Positions 44,786 through 59,132 of a DNA stretch of 64,000 nt are shown piece after piece (the stretch's first letter is position 1; every line of letters begins with the position of its first letter). Made by a program: the position numbers and the translations under genes. This DNA is from Synaphobranchus kaupii (Eukaryota > Chordata > Actinopteri > Anguilliformes > Synaphobranchidae), in assembly GCA_029718625.1 (NCBI GenBank), contig CM056389.1, positions 17,151,670 to 17,215,669 on the forward strand, read 5' to 3'. Under the pieces are notes generated by a model. The model did not search any database and had not been told where the DNA came from. It saw nothing but the letters and a program-made list of their open reading frames with translations.

Positions 44786-45197
44786 CAAATTAAAGGCCTA
44801 GAATTGGATAAGTATTGTCATGGTTTCACTTGCTCTTACGGTAACTGCCATACAGAAACACAGGACAGATAGAATGCTTTCTTATTGCTGTGCAGTATAT
44901 AGCGTTATAGCATTTTCTATTGTTCTAGCGTGTTACTGTTGTTATTTATTTGGCTGTCTGGCATGAGATTGACCAACATTTGACTTTCAAATAATTTCAA
45001 GTGTTGATTCCCAACCCACATTTAAGTTCAGCAATTATTACACTTGTGCCTCTGAAGAATGCGCCCTTGCATTTACTTGTAAGTCAGAGTTAAGGACAAT
45101 TGTTGTTGAATCCAGGCCTCCCTCATTGTGGATGATTTACAGAGCACAGAATCTTCTAGTGAAGAAACCATTAAAAAAAAAGTTTTAGTTTCAGGCT
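44786..45197. other. No feature recognised
   Basis: Nothing recognised apart from an A-run at 45173-45181. Confidence 0.5.
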
Positions 45198-45261
45198 ATA
45201 AAATCCATCCATCCATCCATTATCCATTAACCCGCTTATTCCTGGTCAGGGTCGCGGGAGG
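45198..45261 (-). mobile_element. Retroposon 3' fragment
   Basis: TCCATCCATCCATCCATTAT, AACCCGCTTATTCCTGGTCA and GGGTCGCGGGAGG are the complement of the family end at 14100-14197. Confidence 0.6.
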
Positions 45262-47905
45262 CTATAAAATACAAATCAAAATATGACACAAAAATCTTCA
45301 ATTATGCACAATACAGATGGAAATACAATTCCTTCATAATATGAGCTTTGTAGCAGTCAAAACACATTGCTTATGAGTTATAGTTGTATCAGTCATATTT
45401 CTGAACATGAAAGATATGAAATGTGAAAGCCTCTGCTGGATGAATCCAAAATAGAAAAAAAGGTGATCTCATTTTCACACCTCCACCCCCATCACTCGGA
45501 TGAGGAGTGCGAAGTGGCTTCCGGTGCATTCTTTGTACTCTGCGTTTCCCTTTCGAACCCACTCTCAGGTTTATAATTATCTGTTTTTGGCGACTATTTA
45601 GCGGTAAACATGAGACTCTAAGCGCTATGGTTTCAGTGGGACGGGCAGTAGTCTTCTCCATTCCTATTCAGCCTGTAAAAAAAAAAAAGCAACTGAACTT
45701 ATACCTGGAGTCACAGGTGATCGTATTTTTACTGACTCATGCTGAGGGTTCCACATTGGGATCAATAGTCAGTCATTCCGAGGCATGTCAGGGCCGAGCT
45801 GCGGGAGTTAAAATCCCAGGCGCACCTGCCATCTCATGCAGGGCGTCTGTCAGAGCAGAGAGCTGGCCACTCTCACTCTCGCTCTCGCTCTCCGCGAGAG
45901 AGCTCATAGCAACTACAGGAAGAAATTTGAATAAACCGGGGCCTCGCTTGATAAAAGACACGTCAAAGAAATGTGTGTAGGCTACATTAGAAAGTCTGGA
46001 ATCTTCCATTGTCTGTACACGTCATGTTTGGGTGATTTGACTCAAAGTTGGAGATGTTTTTGTTTGAGAAAAAGAGGGGGCAGGGAGTAAAGGGGGGTCT
46101 GGGGGCCTGCAGATGGAATGATAAAATATTGGAGGCTGCATGGGTCAGAGGTTGTAGGTTTCAATAATCCTATCAGCATCCAAATAGGGTCATAAAGGGG
46201 AACCATGGCACATATAAATGCTTCAGCCACTCTGGTCATAGAAAGCCCTGTGCATGAGCTCCAATAACAACAGTAACAATACCTGTAATCAATCATGCAT
46301 TTGATGGGCACCCTGTGGTATACTGCAGAGAACTGGAGTGGCTGGCCATTTGTAGGGTGCGCACGTAATCCCATGCGGGCAGATTATCCGCGCGTTGAAA
46401 GGCATAGTCGTTTGTTAAGGATTGAAAATCTCCGCAGTCTAGCTGGGAGCCCCAGCCAGGAACACGTTAAATGCACAGGAAAACAAATTGAAATGTTGTG
46501 GCCTAATGTCCTGTGGGGAAAAAATAAAAATAAAATAAAGAAATCCAAAGGCTAAACAAAAAGGAACTCGGGATGTCCCCTGCAGTTCCCAAACAGTTGT
46601 TTATAGCATGCAAGGCTCGTAAATCATATCGCGGTGATTTATGGCTCGCGTTAAAAGTCTAGGAGGAGCTGTGAGGTAATTTGGGCGGCCCGGCCTGTGG
46701 AGTTCCGTCAAGACGTTAGCTCTCTTAAACCTCTCATTTTACGTAACTAGACACGCAATTTAAATAACGCATCTCCGCGGGTTCTGATTAAATGATCGGA
46801 GAACTGTTACACACGGCGTGAATTCTCACTTTAATGCGTTGCTGGGGTAGGTTTTTTTCCCCCCGCTGGTCAGCCAAATGCAAATAGAAAATAATTAAAA
46901 ATATAACACTGTACTCCTTTACCATGTAAATCTATTAACACTGGGGAGGATGCAATTCCCTCTCCTAATGTCATGAAGTGGATGTTAATAAATCTTTCAT
47001 CACCAAGAGGGTTCAAATTAAAACGTGTCACCACAGTAAGTGCTGGTCATCTATCTGCATTACACAAAACAGTTGTAATTCTTCAGAAATAATTCAAACT
47101 CCCCATGAATCTGTCAACATATTTTACACCGGAAAATAAATAAATATCAGTCCTTTCGCGAGAAACTGAGATGCTGTGTATTTTGACGTTGGAATGAAAA
47201 AACAGGAAAATGTATTCTTATGACTTGAAGCAGTCTAAGGTAAAATGATTTACCGTCAGTAGTTATAGACACATAATTCCTTATCACAGGTAGTGAAGTG
47301 CTGGGCCTGGCGGCGAAATTATCCAGCTGACAGGAAGTAAGGAAAACTGCATATCCATTGGAGGTAAGACAGAAAAACCAATGCTTCCAATTAATTGGAA
47401 AAAATATTGGAGAAAGCAATAGAGAAAAGTACTTTCCCCTCCTACAGTGAGATGTTACTGTACTGATTAGAGAAGATGCCATACAGCTTAATCAATTGCC
47501 TGGATTCAGTAGACCTTTGTTTGTGCCTTTTACACAATTAAATTAAAGTGTATGTATAAAAAATATGTGAAGTAAAAACACTTAACCATCATTAAAGATT
47601 CATTATTTTATCCACATACAGTAATAGACGAGGCTTATAGTTTATGTAGGAAAAAGCAATTGCTCACCTGAAATACACTTTACTTTCAACGCGCGTTCGT
47701 CTTACCTGCTATTAAAATGCATAATGCTTTCCTCAAAGATTGTAAATATATATTTTTTGTTTACATACCGATAGATTACAAAATACTAAACCAACAATGG
47801 TGAAGCATATACATATTCATAAGATATTGCAGTATAATCCATTTCGATAAGAAACAAGAAGGTTTTATTGTTCCGATGTGTGCCATATCTTCAGTGACAA
47901 TAGAT
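45262..47905. other. No gene recognised
   Basis: Short CT/GA words near 45877-45902 fold back on themselves. The 46620-46850 stretch is complex, unique-looking and possibly constrained. No exon supported. Confidence 0.4.
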
Positions 47906-47965
47906 TGCATTACATTACAGTCATTTAGCAGACTTTTTTCATTCAGAATGATTATATTGTAGGAG
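47906..47965 (-). mobile_element. L2/SINE tail fragment
   Basis: GCATTACATTACAGTCATTT then AGCAGACTTTTTTCATTCAG is the complement of the shared L2/SINE 3' tail, decayed. Confidence 0.6.
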
Positions 47966-48149
47966 AAACATAAGGCATTCACCTGTTTAATATGAGCAAT
48001 CGTGCCGGACCTGGCTAATAATATTACCGGACCAGTAAGTATATACATGCAACATCGCTGAAGCAATAACACAAGTTAACCAAACATTAATCAAGAACCG
48101 AGGGGTCTTGGATACATTTCTAAAAATACATTTATCAAAATTTGCCCTG

Positions 48150-48235
48150 CGATGGATTGGCGACCTGTCCAGAGGAGTATTCCTGCCTGTCGCGCAATGC
48201 AGGCTGGGACAGGCCCCAGCCCAGGATGGATTTAT
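48150..48235 (+). mobile_element. Retroposon 3' fragment
   Basis: GCGATGGATTGGCGACCTGT and GCAGGCTGGGACAGGCCCCA match the family at 14076. Confidence 0.58.
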
Positions 48236-48904
48236 CTAGATTTCTTCGCACAGAAGTCAATAATAAGTGATCAATATGGCAGCTACACCGTGAAACACAA
48301 TACAGCACTTTATAGAGGTGAAACCCCCCCTCTATCCCTCCCTCTGCCCATCTCTCTCACTCTGCCCCCCCCCCCCCTCTCTTTTATATACAGTATTTTA
48401 CAATATATACTCAAACGTGTGCAGTATCATTTAACATATTTTCTACAGATTGATTTTATATTGCTGCATGTATTCTTTAATATGGGTACTGGATAATTAG
48501 CGTTCTTAGCAGTTTTACGCGCTGTGTGAAGAACTGCTTGCCTTCTAACAAAGTGATGTTTCTGTCACGGAGCTGCTGGTCCGTCGTATTAATGATACAT
48601 CATAAGTTCATCTGAAATACACGTGTCATCTCTAATTGGCCCTTATTTTTCAAGAGGTCTCGGCTGCATTGATGTTACCAATTGTTTCAGAATTGTCACT
48701 GGTTGTGTTTGTGTCTATGTGCATGTCTCTCTATCTGTCTGTCTTTGTGAGTGGGTGTACTTGTGTGTGTGTGTGTGTGTGTGTGTACGGTGGGGTAGTA
48801 CGGTCAAAGACGCATTAAAAGTAGTAGTTGGTGCATTCGTAGCAAAATGCCAGGAAAATGCTCTCTGAGGACCAGATTTTCTGAATAAATTAACCTGATG
48901 ATTT
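48236..48904. other. Low-complexity tracts, no gene
   Basis: CT/C-rich run at about 48327-48385 and a (GT)n run at about 48762-48786. Confidence 0.6.
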
Positions 48905-49480
48905 TTTATTTTTTTTTACCTGGAAGTGATGCGGGCAGCTTTCCTCACACAATCAGGGTCGTGGAACACAAAATCAAACGTGCCATTCTTTTCAGCGCTT
49001 CTATTACAGCTGCCATCTTTGTCATCCGTATCTTTCCCTTCCTTCATCACGGGGAAATTGTGTTCTGGCTCCACCTGCGCCTCTGTTCAAATGTGGTTTG
49101 CGCAGTTATTGAATCTGTGAATAATAACCAGCCCTTCGTCTGCGGAGATATAACTCTTCCGTAGCGGCGGTGGGAAGGGGCGACCAGGCGCTGCTGACAG
49201 CGCCGGCCTAATCGGTGGAAATAAATAGTTACAAAGTCACGGCTAATGCGCCGGCTCCGGCAGGTGCTCCGTCTGATTGCGTTCACCCCTGGCCATTAGA
49301 GGTTTATCAAAGTCAGACTTCTGGCTGTCCACCAGGAGAAGAAAGCAGTGCTATTGTAGCGAGGGCAAAGGAAACCGAGCGCTTTTGTTCAGCATATTGC
49401 TTCTTAGGAAGATGGAAGAGGTACAGTATAAAAGACAAACTCAGCAAATAAAACAATGGCTTCCAAACTGTCTATAAGGC
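48905..49480. other. Unique, possibly conserved non-coding block
   Basis: High-complexity sequence without repeats or long meaningful frames and with several homeodomain-like TAAT words. It resembles conserved non-coding elements in texture only; this is a guess. Confidence 0.25.
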
Positions 49481-49538
49481 CAGACCAGTCGAAATGTATG
49501 TTTATAATTAATCTTTGTATTGTGTGTATCGCATCATC

Positions 49539-50018
49539 CAGTGCCTACAAGAATTATTGGCTACCTCAATTAATGTGAGAAAAAGGTGCAGGATTCAATT
49601 CAGTTTATTATTCATCAAATGTCATCTATGCTCATAAATTATTTGTAAATTATACAGCTTAATTGTGATAGCATTGACAGGAAGAAAAACAACTTTTTAA
49701 TGCAAAATACGTTTTTTTTGATGTGTCACAATTATTGGCATCCCTGTATTTAGTACTTTGTGCACCCTCCCTTTGTGAAGGTAACACCATTGTGTCTTCT
49801 CCTGTAATGTTTGATGAGGTTGGAGAACACATTGCAAAGGATTTGAGACCATTCCTCTATATAAAACTTCTCCAGATCCTTCAGAGTCCTTGGTCTTTGC
49901 TTGTGGACTCTCCTCTTCAGCTCACCCCACAGGTTTTCAATGGGGTTCAGGTCAGGCATTTTTTATTGCCTTTTTTGCTCATATTTTCCAGGGTTACCAA
50001 TAATTCTTGTGGGCACCG
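49539..50018 (-). mobile_element. Tc1 element, internally deleted
   Basis: Ends CAGTGCCTACAAGAATTATT (49539) and TACCAATAATTCTTGTGGGC closing in CACCG next to TA (50019-50020) are inverted copies. Only 480 bp remain. The transposase start and middle are deleted; the C-terminal frame survives. Confidence 0.82.
49750..49959 (-). pseudogene. Tc1 transposase C-terminal fragment
   Basis: About 69 codons starting at the [16 protein letters not shown] motif, which holds the catalytic Glu of the DD34E triad, and ending GCTKY, the usual Tc1 C-terminus. The two Asp residues and the DNA-binding domain are gone. It may still be mobilised in trans through its ends if related transposase exists. Confidence 0.88.
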
Positions 50019-51206
50019 TATATCTCTGATCTGCGTATTCACATTCTGATCTGTTTATTTATCGTTAGGTAAAGCACAGAATTGTGCGAAAACGCATTCT
50101 TCTTACAGGTAATGCTTGTATGTTCTTCACATGAATATGAATGGTGGAAATGGAACAATGGAACATTTTCACAAGAGCTCAAGTGGATTAGGCACGGCCA
50201 TTTCACTGCAATTATATTATTTGCATCTTCCTGTGTGAGCATAGCCTATTTAGCAAGTTCCACCAATTCCATGTATAATTCCAACTAATGCATAATTTGC
50301 ATCAGTGAATTAAATACAATGATGCATACTGGATATGACACATTTAAGGAGAGATTACAATAGGTGGGCGGTTTGATCTTTCATTAAAACATTTTTTAAA
50401 AACATAAAGTGTTGAAGCAAAAATATGGTGTGCTTTTAAATCTTTTCTTATAATCCCCTGCTATTTACTTCTGCCAAAGAAATTACCCAATTTGAGTGGT
50501 GCAATAAACGTTCTCCCACGTGGGAGTTTAACGCATGGGATTATGGGTAAATGTAGGTGACTCTTTCAGTGGAGCTGCTCAGGTGACGTCTTCAGGGGGC
50601 CCATTTTGTGTTTCTTCTTTACTGTTTAATTGGCCTCCTGTAGAGGATAGAGGAAGAGTACCAGCCTTTTAAACTGAGAAGAGAAATGGGGGGGGGGGGG
50701 GGGGGTTAGGTCTCAAGCGGTGTCACTCCTTGGACAGACTCCCTTCTTCCTGCTCGGCAAACCCTGCCTTCATGGCTGGCGGCGTGCGAGTGAGTGAGCC
50801 GCTCCGACTCGCCTGCCTCCGTCCTGGAGCGTCGCGGATGACTAATGACCGTCCCGGAACTGTCCGCCATCTGTGGGCGAACGCCGAGGGCATCCGCATC
50901 GCCTGTGACAGACATTTAAACGGCAGGCCTTCTTGTTGCCAGCCTCCCTGTGCTGATGTAGCCGACGGCTATGGCCATTGCCAGGGAGGGAGGAGACATA
51001 GGGAACGCCAAAGGTTTCACGTTGGATAAGAATTTTCGGTGAGTAGACTTTGGTGACGTTACTGCAAGTCCGCTTGGGTCCGTCCGTGGGCTTTGTTTTC
51101 AACTGACAGAGGAAGGTCAAAGGTCACTGCAGCTCAGAACATCAGCAGGGTGACTGCAAGGTGACAGAAAGGCTTGTCAGCACTGGGAGCCTTTCCAATA
51201 TGAATG
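50019..51206. other. No gene recognised
   Basis: G-run at 50689-50706; CTCCCACGTGGGAG palindrome at 50513-50526. The 50700-51010 stretch is GC-rich and unique-looking; no exon supported. Confidence 0.45.
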
Positions 51207-51283
51207 AGACATCAGGAAGTGAAATTAGACATCAGGAAGTGAAATTAGACATCAGGAAGTGAAATTAGACATCAGGAAGTGAA
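51207..51283. repeat. 20-bp tandem repeat, about four copies
   Basis: AGACATCAGGAAGTGAAATT repeats with a 20-bp period. Confidence 0.95.
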
Positions 51284-54200
51284 CTCATCACGAGGTCTGC
51301 GAAATGAAACCGTTGTAACCAGATGGTAGAAAGGCAGTGCTTTCTGAATGTCAGTGATATTTGTTTAGCTTCGTGTTTTTAATGCCACAAAATATGTCGG
51401 TTGTGAAGTGAAATATATTGTGATGTTACAATGAGTATGAACAGTCAGATGGTGGTCTGGAGGGTAAACGTGACTTGGGTCACTTGTCTGGAGGGTAAAC
51501 GTGACTTGTCACGAAGATAAAATATGGGAAGTCAAGTGTTAAAATCTGGTTAAACAGAGTGGCTATTTCTGCTTTATTAATCTATGAGACTGAGTTCCAT
51601 TTCACACAGTCTCTCAGGAAGGAAAAAGCACCCATGTGATTTCATCAGTTGTGGACTTTTAAGCTCATCCATCCTTTTTGCAAATGGTTCCAATTACCAT
51701 CCCCTGACATCTAATTCCCCCTTATGCTCCAAAACTGGGTTTTCAACGGGGGGTTCTTAAGGTACTGTAGGGGTCCCCCCCCCCCCCCCCCCAGATCTTA
51801 TACATCATTTTATTTTTTTAAATAACCCTTTTTCTCTTATGACAGAGGCCATCTGGATGCCTTTGAGCCTGGGTGGGGGGGTCCCTGGGTCAGAAACGGT
51901 TGAAAACACCCTGCTCTAAGACATTACCATATTCAGTAATGAATCTACAGAAAAGGATCTTGATTTAGACAATGTCATTACTCAGGTTCGTGCCCAGCAG
52001 ACAGCTCTCACTGTATGACCAGCTATATGGCACAACTGTCAGATTCATTCACTTCCTTCTCATTTCACCCCTCTGTCTTTATATTCCTCTATTGGCCCCA
52101 CTGCAGGGAGTCACTGGCTCTTTCTGACATAGTGTTTTATATCACAGTCCCAGGGTAAGTGGACATAGGCCACCTGTAATATCACCAAGTGGGAAAAAAA
52201 AAATAGTTCCCCCAAGTTGCTTGTGTAAGTTGGGACTACAGTAAAAAAAAAAAAAAAAAAAAAAAAAAGGTTCCAAAATAACATTTAATTTAGTCTCCTT
52301 CCCATGCCTTATCCACAATACTGTCAGGAAATGGGAATGTAAAAAAATAAAAATAAAAAATAAAAGTTTTACTTTCCCATTTCCTGACTTAATTATATGT
52401 GTATTATTATTTTATTGGAATGTGTGATGAATAGCTCAGGTATTCAGTCAAAGGGCGGCACAGAAAATAAAGCATATTGATTTGCCCTTACCACAGACAT
52501 GCACTTTGTTCCCTATTTGCATACTAAATGACAACGGCTTGGTGATAAAAGCCTACCGTGACAGCTCTTTCCCCGGGTGTATTGCTTTAATGCTGAGTGT
52601 CTTTGGTAGCAGATCCTGAGCTACATAGACTGCTCTCTGAAAGCCATTTAAATCCTGGACTCAATCAATATGTGTCTATAACACTGACTCAGTTAACACA
52701 TTCAAGTGTTAGTGCTTATCCTCACCAGTGCAGTTTGGTGAGTTCAGTCATCATTGAAATTAAGGGGAAATGTCGACTGTCTCTGCCAGTGAAGCCCCTA
52801 CTGTAAGTTTAGGGAGTCCTATTGGCTACTGTAAGTTTTGTGTCGACTTTCTCAAATTCAAATAAGTGGGTTGAATCAGAAACTACAGTTGACCAATGTG
52901 ATTGTTGTCTGGCCGGCTGACTTTTGTTGAGTCAACCGACACCGACCTGAACTGGATCTGGCATTTCAAGTAGAATCGGTCTGTAAAAGAACGCGGAAAT
53001 ACCGACCGGTCAAACTGTGTCCAGCACGTCATTGATCTGATATTCTGCCTTCCACCATGGAAATTGACCTGTAGAATGAATCGTTATGGACTTGCTATTA
53101 CACCGTGTCTCATAAATCACCTCTTTTCCGTGTGTAAGCAGAATTGGATTTCATTCATCAGAGTCACTGTCCCAATAAACCGAAGCTCATAACGTTGTTT
53201 TTCCACACGAGCTCACAGAATGGCTCACAGAAAGCCCGAAGAGGTTTCTTTTACACTTTCCACATTCAGGCTGTTTCTGCCCAATAGGATATTTACAAGC
53301 CTCTGTGCGTGGCTGTTCTGAGCGTGCGAGGCTTTTAATCTTACACATCTGAGGAATTCCTGGGAGCCACCATCAAAATGAGTCTCTCAAGCCCGTCGTC
53401 CAATGACAATCGCAGGATCTCCGCTTGCATCTCAACTGACGTCCTGTGCCCAGTTGGATTCAAACATTTTGCCCTTGTTCTATATTAAGTGCTTGGCTGC
53501 TTTTCCTGTTTATGAAGTAGACATTTTGTACACACAACACAATTTAGAAGTTTATGGGGGAGGGAGAGTATAGTTAGAGAACTTGCTGTCCCTACGCTGC
53601 CTCTTTAGTGTGCTAGATAAATGTAATGAACAACACAGATGGAAAGCATTCAGTTCTAATTTTGATTATATGGCTAATTTGTACCCTAGCCTCTGCTGCT
53701 CAGCAGTTATTTACCTGGCAAGCTGAATGAATCGTTTCTTTTCTCCCTTCCTGCCACAGTTAGCATGGAAGAAACACAGCAACTGATTTTAAAGCAGAAA
53801 ACCAGAAATGCACATCAGTTGCAATTCCATACTTGTTATGCTTCGATGATTGATAGATTGATTTGACTGATTTATTATTTTTTTGTAAGTTCCATGAATG
53901 AAGGGTTTGAAAGGCTATTGGGACGAGCATTTAAAAAGCAAAATGTCTTGCGCCAGGTAATATCTGTTGCGCTAGTACAGAGATGTGTTAGTGCTAGTAA
54001 ACGCCCATTGCAGAATGTGACAACATCCGTAGAGAAGCAACAAGAGTAGTTCCCTTGGCTGGGGACCTTGGTCTTTAGCTCTGCGAGGTAACTGTATCTC
54101 TTGTTGTGTGGAGCAGTTAGCTAGGGTTGTGGTTTGAACCCTGCAGCGTACCTATGTATATCTAATACACTAGCCTGACAATAACTGTTTCACTGGTACA

Positions 54201-54373
54201 AAACATCAGTCTATAGTCAGGGACTAGCAGTTGAGGAATCGATTGTGACTTGATTGTGCAGTAGAGGAATTTAAGTAAGTTTATGTAACCATGACAATGT
54301 TAATTGATTGGCAGTTCAATTTCACATATAACCCTAAAGACAAACATGTACATATATACACTGAACAACATCT
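51284..54373. other. No gene recognised
   Basis: Holds a short duplicated phrase (GTCTGGAGGGTAAACGTGAC at about 51456 and 51488), a C-run at about 51775-51792, an A-run at about 52241-52267, and a 22-bp stem hairpin at 52323-52388. No exon recognised. Confidence 0.45.
52323..52388. repeat. Hairpin with 22-bp arms
   Basis: GTCAGGAAATGGGA... (52323-52344) pairs with ...TCCCATTTCCTGAC (52367-52388), one mismatch, with an A-rich loop. Confidence 0.75.
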
Positions 54374-54558
54374 GGGGCCACATGTATAAACAGTGCTGAG
54401 CAGGAAAATTCCCTCAGAAAGCTGCGTAAGCGATGTATAATTCAGATGTATAATATAACACGTGCTGTTAGAATCTGCGTACCTCGAATAATAATACATT
54501 TTATTTGATTGGCACCTTTCTGGACACTCAAGGTCACCTTACATTAAAAGTACATATA

Positions 54559-56173
<1,615 letters not shown>

Positions 56174-56338
56174 TATGTATAATTAAAATAGATCAGAAAA
56201 ATTTAAACAATTGGATGAGACAGACACAATATAGATATAGACATCAAAAGGAAGAACATAAGAGCACAGACATACCATAATAATCACAATCAAAATAAAA
56301 GTGAGACAATATAGGGACAACATGGGGGGACCAGAGTG

Positions 56339-56694
56339 TTATATATTATAAGCCAGAGTGAAGAGGTGTGTTTTCAGCTGTTTTTTGAAGGAGGGTAGTG
56401 TATCTGCATGTTTGATGTGAGTGGGGAGGGAGTTCCAGAGAACGGGAGCAGCAGCACTGAAGGCTCGAGCACGAACAGTAGTGAGTCGGGTGGGAGGTAT
56501 GGCGAGGAGACCAGCAGAGGAGGAGCGTAAAGTGCAGGTTGGGGTGTAGTCCTGAAGGAGGTCAGAAAGGTAGGGGGGTGTGAGGCTGTGTAAGGCTTTG
56601 TAAGTCAACAGGAGGATTTTTAATTTAATGCGGTAGTGGACTGGTAGCCAGTGTAGCTGAATGAGGGTGGGTGTAATGTGGTCAGAGGGTTTAG
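56339..56694 (-). pseudogene. L2 ORF2 C-terminal fragment
   Basis: Frame reads TPTLIQLHWLPVHYRIKLKI, TYKALHSLTPPYLSDLLQ and VLWNSLPTHIKHADTLPSFK, the standard C-terminal end of L2-type proteins. It is cut off upstream by the inserted Tc1 at 56697. Confidence 0.87.
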
Positions 56695-56696
56695 TA

Positions 56697-57921
56697 CAGT
56701 CAAGCCGGAAAGTCTGCACACCCCTTTCACCTTCTCCACGTTTTATTACGTTACAGACATATTCTACAATAGATTGACAAAGTGAAAACAGGTTTTTAGA
56801 CATTTGTGCTAATTTATTAAAAGTTTGGAACCACCAAGAATCTTCCTAGACCTGGCCGCCCGGCCAAACTGAGCAATCGGGGAAGACGGGCCTTGGCCAG
56901 GGAGGTGAGCAGGAACCCGAGGGTCACTCTGACAGAACTCCAGCGTATCCTTGTGGAGATGGGAGAACCTCTCAGAAGATCAACCATCCAGGCAGCACTC
57001 CACCAATCAGGCCTTTATGGTAGAGTGGCCAGATGGAAGCCCCTCCTTAGTAAAAGGCACATCACAGCCCGCTTGGAGTTTGCCAAAAGGCACCTAGAGG
57101 ACTGTCAAACCATGAGAATCAAGATTCTCTGGTCTGATGAAACCAAAATGGAACCTTTTGGCCTGAATACCAAGCGTCACGTCTGGAGGAAACCAGGCAC
57201 CGCTCATCACCTGGCTAATACCATCCCTACAGTGAAGCATGGCGGTGGCAGCATCATGATGTGGGGATGTTTTTCAGCAGCGGGAACAGGGAGATTAGTC
57301 CTGATAGAGGGAAAGATGAATGCAGCTACGTACACCGAGATCCTTGAAGAAAACCTGCTCCAGAGTGCTCTGGACCTCAGACTGGGGCGAAGGTTTACCT
57401 TCCAACATGACAACGACCCGAAGCACACAGCCAAGAGAACAAAGGAGTGGCTTCGAAGAAAGTCTGTGCATGTCCTTGAGTGGCCAAGCCAGAGCCCAGA
57501 CCTGAATCCAATTGAACATCTGTGGAAAGAGCTGAAAATGGCTGTGTACCGATGCTCCCCATCCAACCTGACGGAGCTTGCAAGGATATGCCAAGAGGAA
57601 TGGGCAAAAATGTCCAGAAACAAGTGTGCCAAGCTCGTAGCTTCTTTCCCAAGACGCCTTGAAGCTGTAATCGCTGCCAAAGGTGCAGCAACCAAGTATT
57701 AGGCTAAGGGTGTGTACAGATATGTAACCCCTAAATTACCTATTTTTGTCAGTAAAATAAAATTGCATATTTTCTAAAAACCTGTTTTCACTTTGTCATT
57801 ATTGGCTATTGTGTGTAGATGTTTGAGGCAAAAAATTAACTCAATCTATTGTAGTATAAGTCTGTAATGTAATAGAACGTGGAGAAGGTGAAAGGGGTGT
57901 GCAGACTTTCCGGCTTGACTG
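56697..57921 (+). mobile_element. Tc1 transposon with 5' coding deletion
   Basis: 1225 bp. Ends CAGTCAAGCCGGAAAGTCTG at left and its complement at right, with TA at 56695-56696 and 57922-57923. This is a different Tc1 family from the 54559 element. It interrupts the L2 ORF. Confidence 0.92.
56821..57702 (+). pseudogene. Tc1 transposase lacking the first DNA-binding helix-turn-helix, otherwise open
   Basis: The frame opens right after a TAA at 56818 with [20 protein letters not shown], the normal linker after the first helix-turn-helix, so about 45-50 N-terminal residues are deleted. From there it runs unbroken to TAG at 57700. Counting from the codon at 56893, the catalytic triad is D82 (LWSDETK), D173 (QHDNDPKHT), E208 ([10 protein letters not shown]), with exact 90 and 34 spacing. 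It ends AAKGAATKY. There is no ATG at a sensible place, and DNA binding would be impaired. Confidence 0.88.
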
Positions 57922-58930
57922 TATATGTGAGGATTCGTGCAGCAGGGTTTTGGATAATTTGAAGTTTATTTATAAGCTTGAAGGGGAGTCCTGAGAGTAT
58001 ACCATTGCAATAGTCTAGTCGGGAAGTGACGAATGCGTGGATCAAAGTTTCAGCACTGGAGTGAGAAAGTGAGGGACGGAGTCGGGAGATGTTGCAGAGG
58101 TGAAAGAATGCAGTGCGTGACATATTCTTGATGTGGGGTGCGAAAAAGAGGGTTTTATCCAGAATAACCCCAAGACTTTTGACTTGGGGTGACAGGGGGA
58201 TAAGGTGGTCGTCAATAAAAGTTTTAAAGGCGGGTGCTTTTGACAGGGTGGATTTTGTACCTATGAGCATAACTTCAGTTTTGTTGGCATCGAGTTCGAG
58301 GAAATTGGTAGCCATCCAGGCCTTGATGTCAAGGAGGCAGCTGGTGAGGGAGGAGGGGGGCAGAGGGGCATTGGGTTTGGATGATATGTAGAGTTGTGTA
58401 TCGTCGGTGTAACAGTGGAAATAAATGCTATGATGCCACGTGATTCGGCCAAGGGGAAGGAGACTGAACTGGTTCTAAGAGGTTGTTACTGTCAAGGTGG
58501 GATTGGAGTTGGGCTGCTACTACACGTTCGAGAATTTTGGAGAGAAATGGGAGGTTAGAGATGGGGCGGAAGTTGTTAAGTGTGTTTGGATCTGCACCAG
58601 GCTTTTTGAGTATGGGTGAGATAGCAGCTGTATTGAGTGAAAGGGGAACAGAACTAGAGACCAGTGATGCATTGATTATCTGTGTTAACAGTGGAGAGAG
58701 GACAGGGAGTGCAACTTTAACTAGGGAAGTAGGAAGAAGGTCGAGTTTGCAGGTGGAGGACTTGGATGAAGTGGTGATTTTAACTATATAATCCTCTGTC
58801 ACTGGTGTGAAGGCAGATAAACTATTAATGTACTGGTGGTCAGTGGTGATAGTCATCCAGGGGGGCCCAGCATTGGTGGAATGGGATTGTAACAGATCTT
58901 GATGAATATTATCAATTTTACTGCAACTTA
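57922..58930 (-). pseudogene. L2 reverse transcriptase with core deleted
   Basis: From the 58930 side, the frame has STCKLDLLPTSLVKVALPVL, NNFRPISNLPFLSKILERVV and SNNLLEPVQS. It then jumps at about 58460 to PLGRI..., in a shifted frame, with CYTDDTQLY (the catalytic box as YTDD). It continues DANKTEVMLIGTKS and TSRLDYCNGILSGLPFKLIN. The stretch between, which normally holds the first palm Asp and the VPQGS motif, is missing. Confidence 0.85.
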
Positions 58931-59132
58931 CTGCAGAGGTCAATGGAAGTGTTGTACAACTGCACACGATGGACACCATACGTACGCAATGTTTGCAGTC
59001 CGTGTGATACAGTGACACCGTGCCAGAAAGGCAGAGGTAGAAAATGAAAAACATTTTTAAGCAGATTTCCGACTTTCACCCTGAGCGTTCTTTTACGCAT
59101 TCTTTTACTCAGAGTTTTATACATGTAGCCCC

